Notes: generated by a model from the sequence alone, not told the origin. A stretch of 48,534 bases of DNA from Burkholderiales bacterium (GCA_947453625.1 CANGHK010000038.1:1-48534); one strand, 5' to 3'. Counted from the first letter of the stretch, positions 34,356-44,107 are shown. A program made the numbers and translations.

Positions 34356-35156
34356 ATGGACCGACAAGCCACCCCAGCCCCCATGACACGCCCCGCCAGC
34401 GCCCCCCCGACCGCAGCCGCCAAGGCCGTGCGCAGCAGTCGCAAACTGAGCACGGCGACCACTGGCGAGCAGATCGCCAAGCAGTTGGGACAGGCCATCC
34501 TGCAGGGCCGCTACGCGCCCGGCGAGCGCATCGGTGAGCAGGCGGTGGCCGAGCAGTATTCGCTCAGCCGCGGCCCGGTGCGCGATGCGCTGCGCATCCT
34601 GGAACGTCAAGGCCTGGTCGAGATCCGGCCGCGTCGTGGCGCCTACGTGATCGAGCTGGCACTCAACGACGTGGCCGACATTTTCAACGTCCGCTGTGCG
34701 CTGCTGTCGCTGGCGGTGCGCTACCTGGCCCACAACCCGGACAAGTCCGGCTTGGTCAGTGTCGATCCGCGCCTGGACCAGTTGCGCCGTCTGGCCGCGC
34801 AGGACCAGCCATCGCTGCTCGACTTCGCCCAGGCCACCGGCCGTGTCGCGATCGGCCTGCTGCAGGCCTGCGCCAGCGTCAAGGTGATACAGGCGACTTA
34901 CCGCGACCTGCCGCACGATGCGCTGTGGCGCATGCTGTGGGTCACGCCGCAGCCGCCTGACTATGTGCGCCCGGTTAGGCGCGCCGACACCTTCCACGCC
35001 TACGAGGACTTGCTGGTCGCGATCCGCGCCGGCCAGGCCGATGCCGCCGAGGCCTTGATGCGCAGGATCATGACCGAGACGCGGGACGAGGTGCTGCACT
35101 ACATGGCGCGCCCGGGCACCGACCCGATCGACCCCTTTCGACAGCAGGTGTACTGA
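34356..35156 (+). CDS. GntR-family transcriptional regulator
   Basis: A 266-residue regulator. The winged HTH covers about residues 36-100, with AILQGRYAPGERIGEQAVAE, SLSRGPVRDALRILERQGLVE and RRGAYV. The C-terminal helical domain (about 105-250) fits the FCD-type ligand domain (VADIFNVRCALLSLAV, AIRAGQADAAEALMRRIM). ATG 34356 was taken; ATG 34383 is an alternative, and neither has a strong ribosome-binding site. It lies 75 bases upstream of the second Dpp/Opp importer and divergent from the biotin carrier, so it probably controls this acyl-CoA catabolic cluster, with an organic acid or its CoA ester as effector (inference). Confidence 0.88.
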   Translation: MDRQATPAPMTRPASAPPTAAAKAVRSSRKLSTATTGEQIAKQLGQAILQGRYAPGERIGEQAVAEQYSLSRGPVRDALRILERQGLVEIRPRRGAYVIELALNDVADIFNVRCALLSLAVRYLAHNPDKSGLVSVDPRLDQLRRLAAQDQPSLLDFAQATGRVAIGLLQACASVKVIQATYRDLPHDALWRMLWVTPQPPDYVRPVRRADTFHAYEDLLVAIRAGQADAAEALMRRIMTETRDEVLHYMARPGTDPIDPFRQQVY

Positions 35157-35231
35157 TGTCGCGGGCAGCGAACCGTCGCGATGCACCGGGTTGGCCCAGC
35201 CGCGCCGTGATCGCCCTGGGGGACGCCGCCC

Positions 35232-36209
35232 ATGCTTGAGGTGCGCGACCTGTCGATCTCGTTTCACACCAGCGCGGGTCGGCTGGCGGTCACGCGCAAG
35301 CTCAACTTTTCCATTGCGCCCGGCGAGCGGCTGGGCGTGGTGGGCGAGAGCGGCTGCGGCAAGACGGTGACCGGCCTGGCCGTGCTGCGCCTGCTGCCCG
35401 AGCGGCACAGCCATATCGACGGCCAGATCCTGTTCGAGGGCCAGGACCTGGCCCGCCTGGCCGAGCCGCGGATGCGGGCGATACGCGGCCGCGATATCGC
35501 GATGATCTTCCAGGAGCCGATGACCGCGCTCGACCCGGTGTTCAGCGTTGGCGAGCAGATTGCCGAGGCCTACCGGACGCATTTTCCGGTCAGCCGCGCC
35601 GAGGCGCGCGAGCGCGCCATCGATGCGCTGGCGCGGGTGGGCATCCCGCTGCCGGCGCGTCGCCACGACGAGTACCCGCACCAGTTCTCTGGCGGCATGC
35701 GCCAGCGCGTGATGATCGCGATGGCGCTGATCTGCGAGCCCAAGCTGCTGATCGCCGACGAACCGACCACCGCGCTCGATGTCACCGTGCAGGCCCAGAT
35801 CACCGACCTGCTGCGTGAGCTGAGCGAGCGCGCCGGCACGGCACTGATGTTCATCACCCATGACCTGGGCGTGGTGGCCGAGGTCTGCACCCGGATGCTG
35901 ACGATGTACGCCGGCGAGATCGTCGAAGACGCGCCGGTCGACGCCGCGCTGATGCGCCCGCGCCACCCCTACACATCAGGACTGCTGCGCTCCTTGCCGC
36001 GGCTGGCCCGCCACCGCGAGGCGCTGCCGTCGATACGCGGCCGCGTGCCGTCGCCCAGCGAGATGCCGGCAGGCTGCCGCTTCCGCGCCCGCTGCGACCA
36101 TGCTGTTGCGGCCTGCAGCCGCGAGCAAGTGGCCGCCGAGGTGACGCCTGGCCATCTGGCGCGCTGCGGCCGCGCCGCCGAACTCGATCTGCCGGGCGCA
36201 GTGGCATGA
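35232..36209 (+). CDS. ABC importer ATPase (DppD type), second system
   Basis: A 325-residue ATPase. Walker [10 protein letters not shown]-loop [18 protein letters not shown], signature [15 protein letters not shown], Walker [19 protein letters not shown] and H-loop [12 protein letters not shown] are all present. The C-terminal oligopeptide domain has [12 protein letters not shown] and cysteines in [14 protein letters not shown]. In contrast to the first system, the ATPase genes lead the operon here. Stop overlaps the DppF-type ATG. Confidence 0.95.
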   Translation: MLEVRDLSISFHTSAGRLAVTRKLNFSIAPGERLGVVGESGCGKTVTGLAVLRLLPERHSHIDGQILFEGQDLARLAEPRMRAIRGRDIAMIFQEPMTALDPVFSVGEQIAEAYRTHFPVSRAEARERAIDALARVGIPLPARRHDEYPHQFSGGMRQRVMIAMALICEPKLLIADEPTTALDVTVQAQITDLLRELSERAGTALMFITHDLGVVAEVCTRMLTMYAGEIVEDAPVDAALMRPRHPYTSGLLRSLPRLARHREALPSIRGRVPSPSEMPAGCRFRARCDHAVAACSREQVAAEVTPGHLARCGRAAELDLPGAVA

Positions 36210-37219
36210 GCAGCCCGGCACAGCCGCTCGTCAGCGTGCGCGACCTGCACATCCGCTTCGCCACGCAGGACCGGGCTGAGACCGTCAAGGCGGTCGACGG
36301 CATCAGCTTCGACGTGATGCCTGGCGAGACCTTCGGCATCATCGGCGAATCGGGCTCGGGCAAGACCACGCTGGGCCGCGCGCTGGTCTCGTTGCTGGCG
36401 CCCAGCCAGGGCCAGATCCTGCACGACGGGGTCGACCCGCGTGGCCTGGGCGCGGGCGCGCTGCGCCAGCACCGGCGCGACTACCAGATCGTGTTCCAGG
36501 ACCCGCATGCCGCGCTCAATCCGCGCCAGCGCGTGCTGGCCAGCGTCTGCGAGCCCTTGGAGATCGCCGGCGGCATGGACCGCGCCGAACGCGAGCAGCG
36601 CGCTCTGGACGCCCTGGCCCGCGTGGGCATCGCGCCCGAATACGCCCAGCGCTACCCGCACATGCTGTCGGGCGGGCAGAAGCAGCGCATCAACATCGCC
36701 CGCGTGCTGACGCTGCGGCCCAAGCTGATCGTCTGCGACGAGGTGGTGGCCGCGCTCGACGTGTCGATACGCGGCGACGTGCTCAACCTGTTTGCCGACC
36801 TGCAGCGCGAGTTCGGCCTGACCTATGTCTTCATCACCCACGACCTGTCGGTGGTGGCGCATGTCAGCGACCGCATCGCCGTCACCTACCTGGGGCGGTT
36901 GATGGAGCTGGGCCCCACCCGCGAGGTGGGCGAGCGTCCGCTGCACCCCTACACCGAAGCGCTGATGTCGGCCGACCCGCTGCCGCTGCCGTCGCACCTG
37001 CGCGCCCAGCGCCAGCGCATCGTGCTGGAAGGCGAAATCCCCAGCCCGATCAACCCACCCTCGGGTTGCCGATTCCGCACCCGCTGCGCCAGCGCGCAGC
37101 CGCGCTGCGCGGCGGAAGTGCCCGAATGGCGCGAGCTGCGACCGGCGCATTGGGTGGCTTGCCACTTTTCGACTCGCGACGGCCCGCCACCTCGCCCGCT
37201 GAAACAGCACCCCGCCTGA
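36206..37219 (+). CDS. ABC importer ATPase (DppF type), second system
   Basis: A 337-residue partner ATPase with Walker A GESGSGKTT, Q-loop VFQDPHAALNPRQRV, signature LSGGQKQRINIARVL, Walker B LIVCDEVVAALDVSIRGD and H-loop ITHDLSVVAHV. The Walker B reads CDEVV rather than the usual ADEPV/CDEPV. The C-terminal part has HPYTEALMSADPLP and CRFRTRCASAQPRC. Coupled by overlap to the DppD-type gene and followed after 44 bases by the binding protein. Confidence 0.94.
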   Translation: MSSPAQPLVSVRDLHIRFATQDRAETVKAVDGISFDVMPGETFGIIGESGSGKTTLGRALVSLLAPSQGQILHDGVDPRGLGAGALRQHRRDYQIVFQDPHAALNPRQRVLASVCEPLEIAGGMDRAEREQRALDALARVGIAPEYAQRYPHMLSGGQKQRINIARVLTLRPKLIVCDEVVAALDVSIRGDVLNLFADLQREFGLTYVFITHDLSVVAHVSDRIAVTYLGRLMELGPTREVGERPLHPYTEALMSADPLPLPSHLRAQRQRIVLEGEIPSPINPPSGCRFRTRCASAQPRCAAEVPEWRELRPAHWVACHFSTRDGPPPRPLKQHPA

Positions 37220-37263
37220 GACGGACTGGCTGTCCATCCACCCCCCCCCAGAAGGAGACAACG

Positions 37264-38847
37264 ATGACCGACGCACAAGACGAACGCGACGCGCACCTGC
37301 CCACGACCGGCCTGACGCGGCGCGACCTGATGGTGATGGCGGGTGCCGCCGCCGGCACGCTGGCCACCGGCGGCGCTGCCTGGGCGCAAGCCACCGCAGC
37401 CAAGCGCGGCGGCGTGCTCAAGGTCTCGGCCAGCGCCAACCCGTCCAGCCTGGACCCGGCCACCGGTGGCGCCGGCACCGACCACAGTTTCCTGTGGACG
37501 ATCTACGACACGCTGGTCGAATGGGACTACGACACGCTCAAGACCAAACCCGGACTGGCCAGCTTCAACTTCCCCGACCCGCGCACCATGGTGCTCGACA
37601 TCAAGCCCGGCATCAGCTTCCACGACGGCACGCCGCTGGACGCCGCGGCAGTGAAGTTCAACCTGGACCGCGGCCGGCAGGACGCCCGCTCCAACATCAA
37701 GGCCGACCTGCAGAACGTGGCGCAGGTCGACGTCAGCGGCCCGCTGCAGGTCACCATCAAGCTGGCGCGGCCCGACACCGCCCTGCCCGCCATCCTGTCC
37801 GACCGCGCCGGCATGATGGCCTCGCCCAAGGCAGTGCAGGCGCTGGGCGCCGAGCATGACCGCAAGCCGGTGGGCGCTGGGCCGTGGAAGTTCGTCAGTT
37901 GGTCGGCCAACGAGAAGATCGTCGTCACCCGGGCCGACAAGTACTGGCGCGCCGACCGCGGCTTCGTCGACGGCATCGAGTTCTCCATCATCCCGGAGCT
38001 GGCCACCGGCCTGCGCGCGGTGGTGGCCGGGCAGAACGACTTTGCCTACCAGGTGCCGCCGCGGCTGATGCCGCTGATCGACAAGGCGAAGAACCTGCAA
38101 AAGGTGACCGGCCCGACGCTGTACTGCCTGCAGCTCTACTTCAACCTGGCCAGGAAGCCGCTGGACAACCTGAAAGTGCGCCAGGCGATCAACTTCGCGC
38201 TCGACCGCAACGCCTTCGTCAAGGCCTCGCTGGCGGGCGTGGGCGAGCCCGCCTACATGAACCTGCCCAAGACCCACTGGGCTTTTGATGAAACCCTGGT
38301 CGGCCTCTACCCGCACAACCTCGACAAGGCGCGCGCGCTGCTGGCCGAGGCTGGCTTCAAAGACGGCATCGATTTGACGGTGGGCAGCTACACCGACCAG
38401 GACTCGGTGCGCCGCAGCGAGATCGTCGGCGAGCAGCTGCGCAAGGTGGGCATCCGGCTGAAGTTCATCACCGGCACCATCCCCGAGATCAGCGGCCAGT
38501 TCTTCGGCACCGAGAAGAAGTTCGACATGCTGCTGTCGGCCTGGACCGGACGGCCCGACCCCAGCATGACCTACAGCCTGATGTACAGCAAGGACGCCTA
38601 CTTCAACGCCGGCCGGGTGGACACCGGCAAGGAGCTGGCCGACCTGCTGGCCGAAAGCCGGGTGGCCGAGCGCATCGAAGGCCGCAAGCTGATCTTCTGG
38701 CGCCTGCAGCGCATCGTGATGGAGCAGGCCCTGGTGGCGCCGCTGGCCTTCCAGTACGAGCTGGACGCGGCGTCGCAGAAGGTCAAGGGCTACAAGCCCA
38801 ACCTGCTGGGCAAGCCGAAATACGAATTCATTTCCTTGCAGGGCTGA
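37264..38847 (+). CDS. ABC importer substrate-binding protein, second system (Tat-type signal)
   Basis: A 527-residue SBP_bac_5 protein. The signal peptide has a twin-arginine motif TRRDLMVMAG before a weakly hydrophobic Ala-rich run ending GGAAWAQ, which points to Tat rather than Sec export. The mature part has GGVLKVSASANPSSLDPATGG, IKPGISFHDGTPLDAAAVKFNLDRG and VRQAINFALDRNAFVKA in family order. AGAAGGAGA precedes the ATG. It is larger and clearly different from the first binding protein, so the two systems probably take different ligands. Neighbouring acyl-CoA genes suggest an organic acid or amide (inference). Confidence 0.94.
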   Translation: MTDAQDERDAHLPTTGLTRRDLMVMAGAAAGTLATGGAAWAQATAAKRGGVLKVSASANPSSLDPATGGAGTDHSFLWTIYDTLVEWDYDTLKTKPGLASFNFPDPRTMVLDIKPGISFHDGTPLDAAAVKFNLDRGRQDARSNIKADLQNVAQVDVSGPLQVTIKLARPDTALPAILSDRAGMMASPKAVQALGAEHDRKPVGAGPWKFVSWSANEKIVVTRADKYWRADRGFVDGIEFSIIPELATGLRAVVAGQNDFAYQVPPRLMPLIDKAKNLQKVTGPTLYCLQLYFNLARKPLDNLKVRQAINFALDRNAFVKASLAGVGEPAYMNLPKTHWAFDETLVGLYPHNLDKARALLAEAGFKDGIDLTVGSYTDQDSVRRSEIVGEQLRKVGIRLKFITGTIPEISGQFFGTEKKFDMLLSAWTGRPDPSMTYSLMYSKDAYFNAGRVDTGKELADLLAESRVAERIEGRKLIFWRLQRIVMEQALVAPLAFQYELDAASQKVKGYKPNLLGKPKYEFISLQG

Positions 38848-38854
38848 TTAAGCG

Positions 38855-39808
38855 ATGCTCGCGTCCGCCCGCCTGCGCGTGATCCGGCGCCGCCTGCTGC
38901 AGGCGTTGCCGGTGCTGGTGCTGGCCACCTTCGTGGTGTTCGGCCTGCTCAAGCTGATGCCGGGCGACATCGCGATCACGCTGGCCGGCGAGAACGCCAC
39001 CGAGCAGCGCATCACCGAGATCCGCGCGCTGTACGGCCTGGACCGGCCCTTTCTGGTGCAGTACGGCAGCTGGCTGGCGCACGCGGTGCAGGGCGATCTG
39101 TCCAAGTCGCTGGCCAACGGCGAGCCGGTGGCCACCTCGATCGCCCGGGCCTTTCCCAACACCCTGCTGATCGTCGTGCTGGCGATGGGCGTGGCGCTGG
39201 GCCTGGGCGTGCCGCTGGGCCTGCTGGCCGCCAGCCGGCCCGACGGTCTGCGCGACCGGGTGGTCACCTCGGTGGCCTCGCTGGGCATCGCGGTGCCCAA
39301 CTTCTGGCTGGCGATGATCCTGGTGGCTTGGGGCGCGCTGCACTTCGGCTGGTTCCCGGCCACCGGTGCGGTGGCGCTGCAGGAGAGTATTCCGCGCGCG
39401 CTGCACCATGCCATCCTGCCGGCGCTGGCGCTGGCCGCCGGCGGCGTGGCTGAGGTCTCGCGCCAACTGCGCAGCTCGCTGGTGGAGATCCTGGCGTCGC
39501 CGCAGGTGCGCACGCTGCGCGCCAAAGGCCTGAGCGCCGGCGTCATCCTGTGGAAACACGGCCTGAAAAACGCCGGCGTCAACCTGCTGACGGTGGCCAC
39601 GCTGCTGTTCAACCGCATGCTGGCCGCCACCGTGGTGGTCGAGGCGGTGTTCGCCATCCCCGGCATGGGCAACCTGATCGTCAACGCCGCGCTGACCCGT
39701 GACCTGCCTGTCGTCCAAGGCGTGGTGTTCGTGATGGTGCTGGTGGTGATCACGGTCAACCTGGCCGCCGACCTGCTCTACAGCGTCCTCGACCCGCGCA
39801 TCACATGA
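38855..39808 (+). CDS. ABC importer permease (DppB type), second system
   Basis: A 317-residue permease. The N-terminal RRLLQALPVLVLATFVVFGLLKLMPGDIA and YGLDRPFLVQYGSWL are DppB hallmarks. Its EAA loop is VRTLRAKGLSAGVILWKHGLKNAGVN, followed by VVVEAVFAIPGMGNLIVNAALTRDLPVVQG. It starts seven bases after the binding-protein stop, and its own stop overlaps the next ATG (ATGA). Confidence 0.94.
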   Translation: MLASARLRVIRRRLLQALPVLVLATFVVFGLLKLMPGDIAITLAGENATEQRITEIRALYGLDRPFLVQYGSWLAHAVQGDLSKSLANGEPVATSIARAFPNTLLIVVLAMGVALGLGVPLGLLAASRPDGLRDRVVTSVASLGIAVPNFWLAMILVAWGALHFGWFPATGAVALQESIPRALHHAILPALALAAGGVAEVSRQLRSSLVEILASPQVRTLRAKGLSAGVILWKHGLKNAGVNLLTVATLLFNRMLAATVVVEAVFAIPGMGNLIVNAALTRDLPVVQGVVFVMVLVVITVNLAADLLYSVLDPRIT

Positions 39809-40641
39809 CGAGATCACGACTGTTCGCCTGGCTGCGCCGCGACTTGCGCGCCGCCATCAGCCTGGCCTTCCTGCTCGCGCTGGTGCTGCTGGCCTTGTGC
39901 GCGCCCTGGCTGGCCCCCTACCCGGTCACCGCGCAAGACGTCGACAACACCCTGGCCAGCCCGTCGGCACTGCACCTGATGGGCACCGACGACCTGGGCC
40001 GCGACGTGTTCAGCCGCATGGTGCACGGCGCGGCGGCCACGCTCTACGCCAGCGCGCTGGCGGTGGGCATCGCCATCTTGCTGGGCCTGCCGGTGGGCCT
40101 GCTGGCGGGCTTCCTGGGCGGCTGGGTAGACGACGCGATCAGCCGATTCATCGACGCGTTGCTGTCCTTCCCGTCCATCGTGCTGGCGATCGCCGTCACC
40201 GGGGCGCTGGGCATAGGCCTGACCAACGGCATGATCGCGGTCGGCATCGTGTTCTCGCCGCAGCTCGCGCGCCTGGTGCGCGCAAGAGCGCTGGTGGTGC
40301 GCCAGGAGCTGTACGTCGATGCCTCGCGCTGCTTTGGCGCGTCCACCGCGCGCATCCTGTGGCGCCATGTGCTGCCCAACACCGTGCAGCCGGTGATCGT
40401 GCAGGTCACGCTGCTGCTGGCCGCCGCGCTGCTGGCCGAGGCGTCCTTGAGCTTCCTGGGCCTGGGCATACAGCCGCCCGATCCCAGCTGGGGCTCGATG
40501 CTGGCGCGCGCCTACCAGAACATGGAGCTGGCGCCCGAGCAGATGGTCGCCCCCGGGCTGGCCATCTTGCTGACCGCGCTGGCCTTCAACACGCTGGGCG
40601 AGTCGCTGCGCGTGGCGCTGGAACCCACGACGAAACGCTGA
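39805..40641 (+). CDS. ABC importer permease (DppC type), second system
   Basis: A 278-residue permease with HLMGTDDLGRDVFSRMVHGAAATLYA near residue 50. The EAA loop is YVDASRCFGASTARILWRHVLPNTVQPVIVQ, followed by LAEASLSFLGLGIQPPDPSWGSMLARA, all as in DppC/OppC. Completes the second importer; the AMP-binding ligase gene follows after 13 bases, so import and CoA activation are in one operon. Confidence 0.94.
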   Translation: MTRSRLFAWLRRDLRAAISLAFLLALVLLALCAPWLAPYPVTAQDVDNTLASPSALHLMGTDDLGRDVFSRMVHGAAATLYASALAVGIAILLGLPVGLLAGFLGGWVDDAISRFIDALLSFPSIVLAIAVTGALGIGLTNGMIAVGIVFSPQLARLVRARALVVRQELYVDASRCFGASTARILWRHVLPNTVQPVIVQVTLLLAAALLAEASLSFLGLGIQPPDPSWGSMLARAYQNMELAPEQMVAPGLAILLTALAFNTLGESLRVALEPTTKR

Positions 40642-40654
40642 GAGGTTCTTGCCC

Positions 40655-42376
40655 ATGACCGAACAAGCCGACAAGCCCACCGACGAATCCACCTACCTCG
40701 CCACGCTGCACAGCCTGTGGAACAAGGCCTGGCCGGCCGGCGCCAACACCGCGCCGCACTACCCGCACGGCGAACAGTCGGTGACCGAATACCTGCGCAC
40801 CTGGGCCCGCTTGCAGCCGGACAAACCAGCGGTGATCCACTACGGCCACACGCTGAGCTACGCCGAACTCGACGCCGCCAGCGACCGCTTCGCCGCGCTG
40901 CTGGCCGCCCACGGCATAGGCCCCGGCGACCGGGTGGCGGTGTTCCTGCCCAACCTGCCGCAATACCACCTCGTCTTCTTCGGCATCCTCAAGCTGGGCG
41001 CGGTGCATGTGCCGGTCAGCCCGATGTCGCGCGCCTTCGAGCTGGCCCATGAGCTGACCGACACCGGCGCGCTGGCCCTGGTGGCGCTGGACGAGTTGAT
41101 GCCAGTGGTGCGCGAGGTGCGCGCCGAGTCCTCGCTGCGGCAGGTCTTCGTCACCGGATTCGCCGACCTGCTGCCGGCAGAGCCCACCGTGCCGCTGCCC
41201 GAGGCGATGCGCGCGCCCCGCATCGCCTGCCCCGACGCGATCGAGCTGATGCCCGCGCTGGCCGCACAGACAGCGCCCGCGCCCGCCCACCGGCCCGGCC
41301 TGGACGACATCGCCGCGCTGAACTACACCGGCGGCACCACCGGCCTGCCCAAGGGCTGCATCCACACCCAGCGCGACATGCTCTACACCGCGGCGTCGAA
41401 CTTCGGCATCGCGCTGGAGCGGGCTGACGACACGGTGTTCCTCAGCTTCTTCCCGCAGTTCTGGATCGCCGGCGAGAACCTGGGCCTGGTCTTCCCGGTG
41501 TTTTGCGGCGCGACGCTGGTGTTGCTGACGCGCTGGGACCCGGTGGCGGTGATGACGGCGGTGCAGCGCTACCGCGTCACCTGCATGGCGATGCCGGTGG
41601 ACGGCGCGGTCGAGATGATGGATCACCCGCGCTTCGGCGAGTTCGACTTGAGCAGCCTGCGCCAGGTGCGGGTGGTGTCCTTCGTCAAGAAGCTCAACCT
41701 CGATTACCGCCGGCGCTGGCAACAGCTGACCGGCGGCATCCTGGCCGAAGCGGCCTGGGGCATGACCGAGACCCACACCTCCGACACCTTCACCACCGGC
41801 TTCCAGGACGGCGACTTCGACCTGCACGCCCAGCCGGTGTTCGTCGGCCTGCCGGTGCCGGGCACCGAATTCAAGATCTGCGATTTCGAGACCGGCGGCT
41901 TGAAGCCGCTGGGCGAGGACGGCGAGATCCTGGTGCGCACGCCCTCGCTGCTCAAGGGCTACTGGAACAAGCCCGAAGCCACGGCCGAGGCGCTGGTGGA
42001 CGGCTGGCTGCGCACCGGCGACATCGGGCTGATCGACGAGCAAGGCTTTCTGCACTTCCTGGGCCGGCGCAAGGAGATGCTCAAGGTCAAGGGCATGAGC
42101 GTGTTCCCGCCCGAGATCGAGGCCGTGCTGGGCCAGCACCCCGCCGTGCTGGGCTCTGGCGTGGTCGGGCGTGTCGACGCGCAGCGCGGCGAGGTGCCGG
42201 TGGCCTTCGTGCAGCTGAAACCCGAGGCCGATGCCGCCACCGCGGTGCAGAGCCTGATCGATTGGTGCCAGCACCGCATGGCGGGCTACAAGCTGCCCGA
42301 GATCCGCCTGGTCGCGAGCCTGCCGATGACGGCCACCGGCAAGGTCAAGAAGCAGGACTTGAGCGCCCTGCTCTGA
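40655..42376 (+). CDS. AMP-forming acyl-CoA synthetase
   Basis: A 573-residue adenylate-forming ligase. The phosphate-binding loop YTGGTTGLPKGCIHT is near residues 228-242, and WGMTETHTSDTF is the A5 motif. GWLRTGDIGLIDEQGFLHFLGR and the hinge RRKEMLKVKGMSVFPPEIE precede the catalytic-lysine motif TGKVKKQDL. The ATG at 40655 follows AGAGG by about nine bases. Placed directly behind the importer, it probably activates the imported carboxylic acid to its CoA ester. The GNAT fusion upstream could be its regulator by lysine acetylation. Substrate chain length cannot be judged from sequence. Confidence 0.93.
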   Translation: MTEQADKPTDESTYLATLHSLWNKAWPAGANTAPHYPHGEQSVTEYLRTWARLQPDKPAVIHYGHTLSYAELDAASDRFAALLAAHGIGPGDRVAVFLPNLPQYHLVFFGILKLGAVHVPVSPMSRAFELAHELTDTGALALVALDELMPVVREVRAESSLRQVFVTGFADLLPAEPTVPLPEAMRAPRIACPDAIELMPALAAQTAPAPAHRPGLDDIAALNYTGGTTGLPKGCIHTQRDMLYTAASNFGIALERADDTVFLSFFPQFWIAGENLGLVFPVFCGATLVLLTRWDPVAVMTAVQRYRVTCMAMPVDGAVEMMDHPRFGEFDLSSLRQVRVVSFVKKLNLDYRRRWQQLTGGILAEAAWGMTETHTSDTFTTGFQDGDFDLHAQPVFVGLPVPGTEFKICDFETGGLKPLGEDGEILVRTPSLLKGYWNKPEATAEALVDGWLRTGDIGLIDEQGFLHFLGRRKEMLKVKGMSVFPPEIEAVLGQHPAVLGSGVVGRVDAQRGEVPVAFVQLKPEADAATAVQSLIDWCQHRMAGYKLPEIRLVASLPMTATGKVKKQDLSALL

Positions 42377-42440
42377 CGCCCCCGCGCGGCGGCCCACCCG
42401 GGCGCCGCGCCCACCGAACACCCCCACAAGGACCCACCCC

Positions 42441-44000
42441 ATGACCTGGCAACCCGAACTCGACGAACTGGCCAAACGCACCGCGATGGCGCATCAGATG
42501 GGCGGGGCCGACAAGGTCAAGCGCCAGCACGACGCCGGGCGGTTGACCGTGCGCGAGCGCATCACCAAGCTGCTCGACGACGGCAGCTTCCACGAGGTGG
42601 GCGCGCTGTCGGGCATAGGCGAGTACGACGCCGAGGGTCAGATTGCGCAGGTCACGCCGGCCAACTGCGTGTTCGGCCGCGGCAAGATCGCCGGCCGACC
42701 GGTGGTGGTGGTGGGCGACGACTTCACCGTGCGCGGCGGCTCGGCCGACGCCTCCATCGCCGCCAAGCCGCTGATGGCCGAGGACATGGCCAGCGACTTG
42801 CGCTTGCCCATACTGCGCATCATCGAAGGCTCGGGCGGCGGCGGCTCGGTCAAGACCATAGAGACCAAGGGCGCTTCCAACCTGCCCGGCGGCATCGGTG
42901 AGAGCTCGCGCGGCTTCTACAAGATGACGGCCAACCTGGCCGAGGTGCCGGTGGTCGGCCTGGGGCTGGGCTCGGTGGCCGGGCTGGGCGCGGCCAGGCT
43001 GGCCGCCAGCCACTTCTCGGTGATGACGCGCAACTCGGCGATGTTCGTCGCCGGGCCGCCGCTGGTGGCGCGGCTGGGCCAGGCGCTGAGCAAGCAGGAA
43101 CTGGGCGGCGCCGACATCCAGACCAAGAGCGGCGCCATCGACAACATGGTCGAGACCGAGGAACAGGCCTTCGAGCAGGCCCGGCGCTTCCTGTCCTACC
43201 TGCCGCAGTCGGTGCACGGCGTGCCGCCGGTGCTGCCCCGCAGCGACGACCCCGAGCGCGCCGACGAGTTCCTGATGAAGGCCGTGCCGCGCAACCGGCG
43301 CAGCGTCTACAAGATGCGGCCCATCATCGAGTCTGTGGTCGACGCCGGCAGCTTCTTCGAGATGGGCGCCCACTTCGGCCGCAGCATCATCGCCGGCCTG
43401 GCCCGCATCGACGGCCACCCGGTGCTGCTGCTGGCCAGCGACCCCTACCACTACGGTGGCGCCTGGAGTTCAGACACCTGCCAGAAAGTGATCCGCTTCG
43501 TCGACCTGGCCGAGACCTTCCACCTGCCTGTGGTCTACCTGATGGACTGCCCGGGCTTCATGATCGGCCTGGAGGCCGAGCGCAGCGCCACCATCCGGCT
43601 GGGCGTGCGGGCGATGGCGGCGATGAGCCAGACCACCGTGCCCTGGTGCACGGTGATCGTGCGCAACGCCTTCGGCGTGGCCGGCGCCGCGCACAAGCCC
43701 TTCAACCGGCTGTCGCTGCGCTATGCCTGGCTGTCGGCCTACTGGGGCAGCCTGCCGCTGGAAGGCGGCATCGAAGCCGCCTACCGCGCCGACATCGAGG
43801 CCGCGGACGACCCCAAGGCCGAGTTGCTGCAGATCGAAGCCCGCTTGAACGCGCTGCGCTCGCCGTTTCGCAGCGCCGAGAAGTTCTGGGTCGAGGAGAT
43901 CATCGACCCGCGCCAGACCCGCCGCCTGCTGGTCGACTTTGCCCACCTGGCCGAGCCCTTGCGCACCCCGGGCAAGGCCAGTTTCTCGATGAGACCCTGA
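42441..44000 (+). CDS. acyl-CoA carboxylase carboxyltransferase (beta) subunit
   Basis: A 519-residue biotin-dependent carboxyltransferase of the propionyl/methylcrotonyl/geranyl-CoA carboxylase beta type. The N-terminal ADKVKRQHDAGRLTVRERI, VGDDFTVRGGSADASIAAK, IEGSGGGGSVKTIETKG, and the C-terminal VYLMDCPGFMIGLEAERSATIR and RNAFGVAGAAHKPFN fit the two ClpP/crotonase-fold halves and their oxyanion loops. AAGGA lies upstream of the ATG. Only this subunit is present with a separate biotin carrier at 33922-34146; no biotin carboxylase was found. It may borrow a carboxylase from elsewhere or act as a transcarboxylase/decarboxylase. The acyl-CoA substrate is not clear. Confidence 0.92.
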   Translation: MTWQPELDELAKRTAMAHQMGGADKVKRQHDAGRLTVRERITKLLDDGSFHEVGALSGIGEYDAEGQIAQVTPANCVFGRGKIAGRPVVVVGDDFTVRGGSADASIAAKPLMAEDMASDLRLPILRIIEGSGGGGSVKTIETKGASNLPGGIGESSRGFYKMTANLAEVPVVGLGLGSVAGLGAARLAASHFSVMTRNSAMFVAGPPLVARLGQALSKQELGGADIQTKSGAIDNMVETEEQAFEQARRFLSYLPQSVHGVPPVLPRSDDPERADEFLMKAVPRNRRSVYKMRPIIESVVDAGSFFEMGAHFGRSIIAGLARIDGHPVLLLASDPYHYGGAWSSDTCQKVIRFVDLAETFHLPVVYLMDCPGFMIGLEAERSATIRLGVRAMAAMSQTTVPWCTVIVRNAFGVAGAAHKPFNRLSLRYAWLSAYWGSLPLEGGIEAAYRADIEAADDPKAELLQIEARLNALRSPFRSAEKFWVEEIIDPRQTRRLLVDFAHLAEPLRTPGKASFSMRP

Positions 44001-44107
44001 ATCCCCCCCGAAGCGCCTTCGGCGCCGCCCCCCGGGGGGCCGAGCCCGGACAGACAAGGTCCAGTGGACCTTGTCTGCCTGGCGAGGAGTCGGGCTGCCA
44101 AGCCCGA
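44001..44107. repeat. cluster of palindromes (mosaic intergenic element)
   Basis: Three inverted repeats follow each other. CCCCCCGGGGGG (44028-44039) lies beside CGAAGCGCCTTCG. A palindrome with 13-bp arms CAGACAAGGTCCA/TGGACCTTGTCTG and a single central G spans 44051-44077. TCGGGCT-GCCA-AGCCCGA spans 44090-44107. No T-run follows any of them, so these are more like REP/mosaic elements than terminators. Confidence 0.75.
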
